The notes beneath the pieces were generated by a model, which searched no databases, was not told where the DNA came from, and saw only the letters and a list, made by a program, of their open reading frames with translations. From the NCBI GenBank assembly GCA_023512835.1, contig CM042089.1, positions 23,850,940 through 23,914,939 of the forward strand: a DNA stretch of 64,000 nt. Reading direction: 5' to 3'. The translations under genes were made by a program, and so were the position numbers. Position 1 is the first letter of the stretch, and each line of letters opens with the position of its first letter. This document shows, piece after piece, positions 56,200 through 64,000 of the stretch. The stretch comes from Taxillus chinensis (taxonomy: Eukaryota; Streptophyta; Magnoliopsida; Santalales; Loranthaceae).

Positions 56200-58091
56200 T
56201 GTCTTTTTTCTTTTAACCGTACTAGAAAGACATCTGCCTCCTGCTTTGACTTCTGACATGCTGATGCCTGATGACCATTCAATCAGAAACTAAATCAGTA
56301 AGTTACTATTTGAAATACTGTGATTATTTTTGAAAATATTTTTTCTTTTACAAATTATATAAATTAATTGTAGAGTAATGTTATGATCCATGTTATTCAT
56401 GATTTCACGGCTTGTGTTGTTCCATAGTTAATGGGTTTGTTGGCATTTACTGTTTGGGACTATAGCCGGTTCTGCAAGTAGCTAAGATTTTTTTTCTTTT
56501 TGGGTCCCAATTTGGTTCACGAGACTTGGAACTTGTGAGAGACCTCAAATTTCCTGTGCATGTTCCATCAGAGAAAGTGACCTCTACAACCCTCAAAGCG
56601 GAGGACTGTTGGTAAATGCACGGTTTGGCCGTGGCACTTACAAATTTAACCTAAAAAACGTATTGTGATAGCGATGCTCGGACCAAGGAAATTGAGAGCA
56701 GCGAAAGGATGGAAAGCCCATCGTAATTCTATTCCGTGTAATTTTACCCAGTAATTCTACTTATCTAAATCCTCTACAGTTGTGTTGTAATCAATGGTGG
56801 TATATTTTAACTTGAATTTATATTAATTTTTTTTATATCAATTGAATCAAATAGTAAAAAAATAATTATACCCAAATTACTTACATAATACAAATAAACT
56901 TTTCTTGCTTACGAATAGATTTTTTTTTACTTAAATTTAGCTTCATTTTCTTCTCCATGTATTAACTCAGTTACGTATTGCTTTTGAGAAATTGTTTAAA
57001 GCATAAAATTCGTTTGATAAATTTTAAATATGTATATATATATATATTGTTTTTTCATTAAAAAATTAGAATCAATTTAGAAATTACTTTTCAAAATTAA
57101 TTTTTAAAACAGCAACTTTAAAATTTATAAAATATCACTATTAATCCTATTTAAAAATCAAAAGAAAAAGAAATATATATTTGAATTTTAAAAGTAATGA
57201 TATTTTTATATTTTTAAATATCCATATGAATTTTGTTTTTAATTTATCGAATATCTATTATATAATTTTAGAATTTATAATATTTTTAATATTATAGTTT
57301 ATCAAATACTAATAATTTTTTATATAATTAAAAATAATTTTATTATTAACCATTTGACTTCCCCTGAGATCATGTTTGGGATTGCTAACAAATAAAAAAG
57401 GCATTACAAAATATTGAAGAAAAAAAAGTTGAGGAAAAATTTGGGACATCTCTAGTAAAAAAATAAAGTATTTATTTACTTATATTTTCTAAGTTGCAAA
57501 GGGAGCAGTAAAAATATATAATAACATCATAGTGAAATAATTAAATATTTTAATATATTTATTTATATTTATCAATAAAAATCACAACTTATATTTAAAA
57601 TATGTGTATTAGTTATAGATTTTATTAAAAATTTAAACTTCTAATCAAATTTATTATTAAGATATAAAATTTTAATATAATTTATAATTAATATTATTCT
57701 ATATAAATAATTTTATTAAAACAATTAACTATATCACTACTTTTTTACGCTTTAGGGACTCATTGGATAAGAAGATTACAGGTGCGGTGAATATAATATG
57801 GGGGGATTTGCCGAGGGGAGTGTAGTGATAAGGTGGCGTCCATACCGAGTAATGATTCAAATTCAATTGGCTCTTTTCAAGGCAATGACAAGAAAGAAGG
57901 AATGGGGGACCTGGTGGTTCTCGTGGTCACGAAACTGTGTGGCGGTTTTTAGCCTCTTGCAAAGGGAGCTTGGATTTATTGTAATTTGTTTATTTGGTAA
58001 AGGTTCAAAACGCGGCAAGTTCACGACCTCTTGCCAACGTATACCACCAAGTACAATATCAAAAACATTATATGTAATATAAAACTTGTAA
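56200..58091. other. AT-rich spacer
   Basis: No gene is supported. At about 57899-57980 the plus strand reads GPGGSRGHETVWRFLASCKG and ends LDLL before a stop. This looks coding-like, but I do not recognise it and no neighbouring exon was found. The remainder is very AT-rich with a TA run near 57033. Confidence 0.4.
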
Positions 58092-59327
58092 GGTCATCTC
58101 TAATCGGGCGCAAAAGGGTCATGCACATTTCATCTCCAATCTAATGTAATGTGTTGCGTTAAATTTAGTGTAACGTATAATATTGCATTAAATTTGACAT
58201 AGTACTGTTGATGTGATTATCTGTGCTCTATTCTTCTGCTTGAGGAAATGTATCAACCACTACCACTACCCAATGCCAGGCCAGCTCCTCGCCGATTTTG
58301 ACATCTAAATGACCAACTGGCGGTGACGATAGCTAGCTCCTCCTCGCCAATCTAGACATTTGGACAACTGATTGATCGATTGATGGCAACGACGTCTAGG
58401 TTCTCCTTGCTGATCTGAACATCTAGACAATCGATCAACCTACCAAAAACACTTAATGGCTTGTCGCGCAACGCACAAAGGCTGAGATAGAGAGAAAGAA
58501 CGCAGGGAAGGAAGGAAGCTCGAGCTGTGAATCTAGACGGGAAGAGGCAGAAATATGGCATAAATATGGTTTTGAAGGCCATAGAGAGCTTTTTTTTTTT
58601 TTTTTTGAAATTTGAAGGCGAAAAATCCCTTAAGGGATTTTTGAGCCGTAGCTCACATCGATACCTACAAATAAAAAAAATGAACCTAATTCCGACTACG
58701 ATGTGCAAAATTATGACCCATAAATTTAGCCTTGGGAGAGATGATTGATGCCTACTCGAGGCTGCTCGAGCTTGAGTCTCGAGCAAATTTGCTCGAGCCT
58801 AAAGCCCGAGCCTATGCTCGAGGCTAGGCTTGAGTATGCCTCGAGCGCTTATGCTCGAACCTCTACTCAAGCCTAGCCTTGAGCATAGGCTCGAGCCTCG
58901 CCTCGAGCAGAGGTTCGAGCATGCCTCGAGCAAATATGCTGGAGTTCATGCTCGAATCTCTGCTCGAGGTAAGTCTCGAGCGGTGATTTGGAAGCGCGTC
59001 AAATCGTAGAAAAAAAAAAGCTGAGGTGGCTTACTCCACATCAGCCGGGGATGCGAAAGATGTCGTAACGCCGTTGTACCTAGCACTACTTCTGCCACCA
59101 CGCATCCGCCATAGATACCGAGTTTAACAGTCTAGATTCCTCAATCAACACAAGGATGGTTGGTGGCGTATCCTAGTGGGTGTGTTGGAGAAGAATATTT
59201 GGTTTTGAAATTGAATATACATTTATAGAGTTAGATTTAGTGCAATTGGTTGGAAATTATAGATAAAATTTATTCTATTATAATGTATAATTTGCACTAA
59301 AATAACATTATGGGGCTGAAGATGATC
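58092..59327. mobile_element. PIF/Harbinger-like element with TAA target duplication
   Basis: The 1,236-bp element is flanked by TAA at 58089-58091 and 59328-59330. Ends are GGTCATCTCTAATCGGG and, reverse-complemented from the right, GATCATCTTCAGCCCC. No transposase is visible, so it would be nonautonomous. The core at 58755-58980 has eleven CTCGAG palindromes and a 27-bp-arm hairpin. Confidence 0.6.
58807..58893. repeat. Hairpin with 27-bp arms inside the Harbinger-like element
   Basis: Arm 58807-58833 (CGAGCCTATGCTCGAGGCTA and on) pairs with 58867-58893, with one mismatch and a 33-nt loop. It sits in the CTCGAG-rich core. Confidence 0.85.
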
Positions 59328-59330
59328 TAA

Positions 59331-61617
59331 TTTGATTTGTTTGATATATTTTTCAACCATTTAGATTATATTTGTATTTAATCTACAATAAAATGATTAA
59401 TTACTATAATTAAATAAAAATTTAATTTGAATTATTAAAAATAAATTCAACAATCCATATTAAATATCGCACTTCATGGAATATGAATCCAATAAATGAT
59501 ACCAATGCATTTGACCCTCAAAATCCACCTAACTTCTAATTTAAATAATAATAATAATACATATGTATTTGTATTAAAAATTATATAATAATTATTTTAC
59601 TATTGTAATAAAAAAAATTATAGTTGAGATCTATTAATTGACATCTAATATTAAATATAAAATAATTTTAAATTATAATTATAATTTTATATTGAATATT
59701 AAGCTCGTTGTATAAGTCTCAACTAGTAGGTGTAAAATATATATTCTCTTATTTTTATTAAAATAGTAAAAAATAATTACATAAATTTAAATCTACAAAT
59801 ATAATTATTATTTGAATAAGGAGTTTTAGAGGGACCCACATATAACAAAAACTTGCGAGTTCAAAAGTATTTCATGAAGAAAACTAATGCATAAAGAACA
59901 TAAGCAGAATGTGAAACAAAATATGTGCACAAACAAATTATATTGGTTTAATGACTAATTCTTCTACTTTAGTCTATTTCATAACGTGTAAAGGATTCTA
60001 CGAATTAGTTGTTTTGCAAGTTCATGAAAAACTTTTTTTTTTACGAGTTCACTAAAAATTCAGTTAGTTTCAATTTTACAACACGCTTTTACAATAGTCA
60101 AATACGCAAAACTAATAAATCTTACACTATAGAATCCTTTATAAACAACATTGGAGTATAATAAGAAATCATTTTCCAAACAAAAAAAAAAGATTTAAAA
60201 ATGCTCTTTTTTTCTATGTTTGGCCAAATGTTAGAGTAGATGTCAACATCCAATCTTCGTTTTTTTATCATGACCTCTATTTTTTATATCATTGTGCACT
60301 TCTTGATGTAATAGATATTGACTAAACTTGAAAGTTATAAATAACTTCATATGCATGAGTGTAAGAATAAAGAGACCCATGTTTGGCTTAATTGAAAGTT
60401 AGTCATATAGTGGGTTTTAATGTGTTGTTCCCATTGATGTAATTAGTTGTAATTGTTCACTTTGAATCAAGCAATGGTGTAAATACCTATGTTTTGAGTG
60501 GGATTTTAGTTAGTTGTTATTTGGGAATAATAATATATAGACAATGATATGCTTGTCAATATGAGCTTTTTAAATGTAAATGGGTCAAATTTAGAATATC
60601 ATAATTATGGCAAGTCAATTACTATTTTTAAGAGTTTATTAATTAAATAACATATACAAATATAAATTGGGGAGAGAAATGACTTTCATAGTACGTTTGA
60701 GTTCACACATTTAGTGAGAACGAGAGTTAGAGGAGGGGATTGGAGTTTTGACTTTTGGGTGATTTTGGTTAATCTGATCCGCAAAAACTTTAAAGTAGGT
60801 GTTCCTTTGATTCTACTCGTTTAATTTAATTATACATGTATGATTTGAGTGAAAATAAAAGTTTGAGATGAATCATAAAATTTGGAAAAAATCGTTAAAT
60901 TGAGCGTAACTAGCTAAATTGGTGGTTGCAACGTGTTTAAATAATAATTTATATTTTGTCTGGGGTGATTACATGGTAAAAAACAATTTAAAATGACCGA
61001 CATCGATGAATCCAAGGGTAGGGCGTGTTTTTGGCATGAAGGACCTATAATTAAGATAACTAGGTTGATATAACATCGGTTTATACTCAATATAGCCCAT
61101 ATGAGGCTGTAAGTTGATGAAATTTGATGTTTGTTGTTTTGAATTAGCAAAAACTAAGATGAACACTATTTATTAGTATTCATTGGAGTTCTCTAACAAT
61201 CTGACTTTTTGCTATTTAATTGCGGCAAGTACAAGGGATACAAATGTGTCCATATCTTACAGATCTCATGCCCATACCAATAACAATAGATGTGCTTGAT
61301 CCAGGAAAAGAGCACGAAAGAGTTACAAACCCTACCTAATAATTTTGCTAATTATTACGAATTCAGGTACATCTGTCTTGAAACTGTGATTTGAGACTAC
61401 GAAAAAAAACAGATTTTAACGATACTGTGATTTGACTCGAATACTACGGAAAAAACAGATTTTAACGATACTTTTTTTATGACACTTTTGGAACGTAGTC
61501 GAAAACGTTGCCCCTAGCTGCCTGCCCTAGATGACGAACACATAAACCCCCCTGCCAGCCTTTTTTTACGACACTTTTTTTTTTGCATAATCTTTTTGTT
61601 TTGGTTTTGTGATTCAG
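59331..61617. other. AT-rich spacer
   Basis: I see no gene, RNA gene or well-defined repeat here. The short open frames at 60914-61166 have no family features. Confidence 0.5.
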
Positions 61618-62014
61618 ATTGGTAGTAGATTGTAATGCTGCCAACGACATTAAATTTGGGGTTGAAGCTCGTGCTTTGATGCTTAGGTGTGTTGAAGAGC
61701 TCGCCGACACCGTTAAAGTTACAATGGGCCCCAAGCTAGGTTAGTCCTTTGATCAGCAATCTCTCTTGTTGATCTGTTCAATTCGTTCATCGTAATTGAG
61801 TTTTTGGGCTTCTCTGTTCTAACATTTTTTGTCATGCCATAGACAACACGCCACCCTACTCTCATGAACTGCAGTTTTTGTTTGTATTTATTCAATAACT
61901 GCTTTGTGAATGAGGCGTCCTGTATATGCCTGACCAAATTTGTTTTTTTTATTTCCTTCTTTCAAAAAAAAAGGGCATAATGTTGTGTTGGAGCAAAGCT
62001 ATGGAGGCCAAAGG
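61618..62014 (+). pseudogene. HSP60: Mitochondrial chaperonin HSP60 gene fragment, cut by an LTR element
   Basis: Two exons, 61618-61739 and 61974-62014, are separated by a GT-AG intron. The first opens after an acceptor with IGSRL, as in plant mitochondrial HSP60. It has lost a short segment (the SRNYA area) with a frame change, then reads [29 protein letters not shown] and, across the intron, GHNVVLEQSYG. HSP60 folds proteins in the mitochondrial matrix. This copy is dead: the frame changes near its start, the PK-V region has lost a base (GGAGGCCAAAGG), and from 62015 on the gene is replaced by retrotransposon LTR sequence. Most of the roughly 570-residue protein is absent. No first exon with a mitochondrial presequence was found upstream. 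Confidence 0.85.
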
Positions 62015-62213
62015 TGTCACGCCCCGGATTTCCAACCCGAGGAGACCGGAACGTGACCCTCCCTTTACCCAAGTTGGGTAAAGGGGTTAGAATACAACAT
62101 ACACTTCACACTTTATATTCAGAGACCAATTTTATATTTATTGAGTCCAAACAAAACAAATGTGTCCAAAACATGCTTTTATTACATTAAACTCCACATT
62201 ACAATATCTCCCC
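62015..62213 (-). mobile_element. End fragment of a Gypsy-type LTR
   Basis: It starts TGTCACGCCCCGGATTTCCA, as does the LTR at 62214, but diverges after about 90 bases. It is the 3' terminal 199 bases (minus strand) of a related LTR. It has HSP60 on its left and is interrupted on its right by the second LTR. Confidence 0.75.
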
Positions 62214-62702
62214 TGTCACGCCCCGGATTTCCAACCCGAGGAAACCGGTACGTGACTCCCCTTTTACCCACACGGAGGGCAAAGGGGTTAGGATACAAAT
62301 CAAGAATTTAACATTTTAAACATTCACAACACATTCAAGAAAAATAAAGTCCATCAAAGCAGTCCACAAACCAAATCAGTCTTTATTACAAAGTCCTCTT
62401 TTCAATCCATTCCCACTGGGGTTACATTAGTTCTCAAAAAATAACATAAACAGTAAAGTAAATAAGGTCTTTCACCTTGGGGTCCCTCCTAACGCCTGTA
62501 AGTTCCTGAAAGAAAACACAACATAGAGGGAGAGGTGAGCAGCCACAGCTCAGTAGGGATCAAGTCTCCCCAACCCATCCCATGCACCTAATACCTACAT
62601 GCCTTGTGTACAAGTGCTGTGTTGTGATACAATTATTCCACTACATATAATTACAGGTTATAGCAGCAAATACAATCATACACAGGCTGGTATATAAACA
62701 CT

Positions 62703-62850
62703 CCCGGCCTCCACACCACCGGGTTCCAAGAACGATCCCGGGCTTCCACACCACCGGGTTCCAAGAACAGATCCCGGGCTTCCACAGCCCACCGGATTCC
62801 AAGAACAGATCCCGGGCTTCCACAGCCACCGGGTTCCAAGAACACAAAGA
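62703..62850. repeat. Minisatellite of about 37-39 bp in the Gypsy LTR
   Basis: There are four imperfect units of the type GATCCCGGGCTTCCACAGCC plus ACCGGGTTCCAAGAACA. The repeated open frames here simply reflect the unit. Confidence 0.9.
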
Positions 62851-63380
62851 CACATAGCCACACTTAGTCACACGACATAACATCGAACCCTTAGCATGCA
62901 AAGCCTCACAGGTATAAAACCAAACAATTGGTGTGCATAAATTCATAGACTCATAAACCCGGCCCGCACAGGCATTTTCTCAAACATGTAGCAGGCATAT
63001 CACACGGGCATTTCATCGAACACTTTTCATGCATCACACGAACACCAGAAACACACCAAAATCGCCATTGAAGGCCAACATCCATATAGGAGATCACACC
63101 TATATGGATTACATATGCATATATAACAGATATAACCCATAATCCGCCTAGGACCCTAGGACAGAGGAGGATTTAGGAAGAACAGACCCCTACCTCAAGT
63201 AAAAGGCAACAACACCGAAATGTCCCGATCCCACGTCGAACGCCGTCCACCCACGAAGCACCGACCACCCACGCAAGACGCCCGGCGAGAACCAGGAGCT
63301 CTCCTTCCCTCTCTCTCTCTCTCTCTCGCGCAGGCTGGTGGAGCAACAAACCCTAACCCTAAAACAGAGGGGCTTCTCCT

Positions 63381-63390
63381 CCTTATATAG
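63381..63390 (-). promoter_or_regulatory. TATA box of the Gypsy LTR
   Basis: CTATATAAGG on the minus strand is placed about 500 bases into the LTR, as expected at the U3/R junction. Two 22-bp palindromic repeats lie just upstream. Confidence 0.65.
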
Positions 63391-63400
63391 ACAACACAAC

Positions 63401-63459
63401 ATCAAAACGACGTAGTTTTGATTAAGTGAATCCCAGGATCAAAACGACGTAGTTTTGAT
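63401..63459. repeat. Pair of identical 22-bp near-palindromes
   Basis: The 22-mer starting ATCAAAACGACGTAGTTTTG occurs at 63401-63422 and, unchanged, at 63438-63459. Its 8-bp arms (ATCAAAAC/GTTTTGAT) flank an ACGT core. On the minus strand both are directly upstream of the LTR TATA box. Confidence 0.9.
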
Positions 63460-63591
63460 CACACAAGTTAGCACCTTTCCGCACCCATATAGGCCAAAAT
63501 ACTCAGAATTTCAACATGGTCTTTTGGAGAAAGATCATTAGAATGTCAAAACCAAGGGAACCATGCAAAAATATGGCTGCACGCCAATTTG

Positions 63592-63798
63592 CACGTGAAT
63601 TCCCCAATTCACGTGCAACTCCATATGCACTCCAAATGCTCTCAAACTTCACCCCTAGCCTCCTTACATCATTTAGAAGACAACCACACTTGCACGTGAA
63701 TTGGACCCATATCACGTGCACCTCACATACACGTCGGTTGGCCTGAAACTCGTGGTAGATAGAGGACATCATTCTAAGCATCTTTCCTTTTGCACGTG
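63592..63798. promoter_or_regulatory. Cluster of five G-boxes in the LTR U3 region
   Basis: CACGTG occurs at 63592-63597, 63610-63615, 63693-63698, 63713-63718 and 63793-63798, most within TTGCACGTGAATT. G-boxes bind plant bZIP and bHLH factors. The cluster is 200-420 bases upstream of the LTR TATA box on the minus strand. Confidence 0.7.
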
Positions 63799-63896
63799 AA
63801 TTCATTGGAGTCCATTTACTAGGTCAAAATCTAGAAAAACTAGAAAAACTACTCAGAAGGCAAAACTGTGACTAACTCAAGGTACGGGTCCTTACA

Positions 63897-64000
63897 TCCT
63901 CTCCCCCTTAAGACTTTTCGTCCTCGAAAAGAAATAACATACGAGGAAAACAAACTCAAACTACCCATTTGCCACACGACGAGCCACAACACCCAAATGG
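63897..64000 (-). mobile_element. Internal 3' end of the Gypsy-type element
   Basis: The polypurine tract (63897-63912 on the minus strand) and the stretch containing TTCGAGGACGAAAAG mark the end of pol. The rest lies outside the window. Confidence 0.65.

Larger units (their letters stand above)
62214..63896 (-). mobile_element. 3' LTR of a Gypsy-type retrotransposon (minus strand)
   Basis: Read on the minus strand it begins TGTAAGGACCCGTACC at 63896 and ends GGGGCGTGACA at 62214, giving TG...CA termini over 1,683 bp. Immediately upstream on that strand is a purine tract (CTTAAGGGGGAGAGGA), preceded by TTCGAGGACGAAAAG, the usual end of Gypsy pol plus polypurine tract. This is therefore the 3' LTR, and the body extends past the right edge. 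The LTR contains a TATA box at 63381-63390, five G-boxes, two copies of a 22-bp palindrome, a CT microsatellite at 63306-63328 and a minisatellite at 62703-62850. Confidence 0.82.

Noticed and set aside
62703..62850. CRISPR-like direct repeats
   Set aside because: Units are contiguous without unique spacers, and this is plant nuclear LTR sequence.
62641..62946. Three repetitive open frames with Trp-Asn-Pro-Gly units
   Set aside because: They reflect the 37-39-bp minisatellite in the Gypsy LTR rather than a repeat protein.

Overview
The window is nuclear DNA of a flowering plant, almost certainly a eudicot. It has spliced genes with GT-AG introns, AT-rich introns and spacers, plant-only gene families and dense plant transposon debris. 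I cannot name the species.

Layout: (1) 1498-3912 (+), six 3' exons of a CRLK1-type calcium/calmodulin-regulated receptor-like kinase; its 5' part is not visible. (2) 5884-14511 (-), tail-to-tail with it, a decayed RNase H2 subunit A gene. Exon phases show two frameshifting insertions, and one exon cannot be found. (3) 17568-50249 (-), the complete giant gene BIG (UBR4 family). I assembled 14 exons totalling 15,297 nt, which gives 5,098 residues with every junction in phase. Its second intron is about 10.2 kb and holds a nest of transposons: a hAT-type MITE, an old Ty1/Copia element with two further elements inside it, a LINE tail and foldback MITEs. (4) 50.4-54.7 kb, spacer with MITEs, a recent 289-bp tandem duplication and a probable bZIP-like gene fragment. 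(5) 54760-56095 (-), an intact two-exon secreted Ole e 1-domain protein with an Ile-Pro-Gly repeat tail. (6) 56.1-61.6 kb, spacer with a 1.24-kb Harbinger-like element whose core carries eleven CTCGAG palindromes and a strong hairpin. (7) 61618-62014 (+), two exons of a mitochondrial HSP60 pseudogene, cut off by LTR-retrotransposon sequence. This is the 3' LTR (minus strand) of a Gypsy-type element whose body lies beyond the right edge.

The two intact loci (BIG and the Ole e 1 gene) and the kinase have unrelated jobs: a scaffold/E3-like protein of auxin transport and light signalling, a wall or secreted protein, and cold/calcium signalling. There is no operon-like logic. I found no CRISPR array, tRNA, rRNA or viral gene, and nothing I would call a new biological system. 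The most informative novelties are the phase-proven RNASEH2A decay, the precisely delimited nested transposons, the CTCGAG hairpin element, and a retrotransposon LTR with five G-boxes and paired 22-bp palindromes just upstream of its TATA box.
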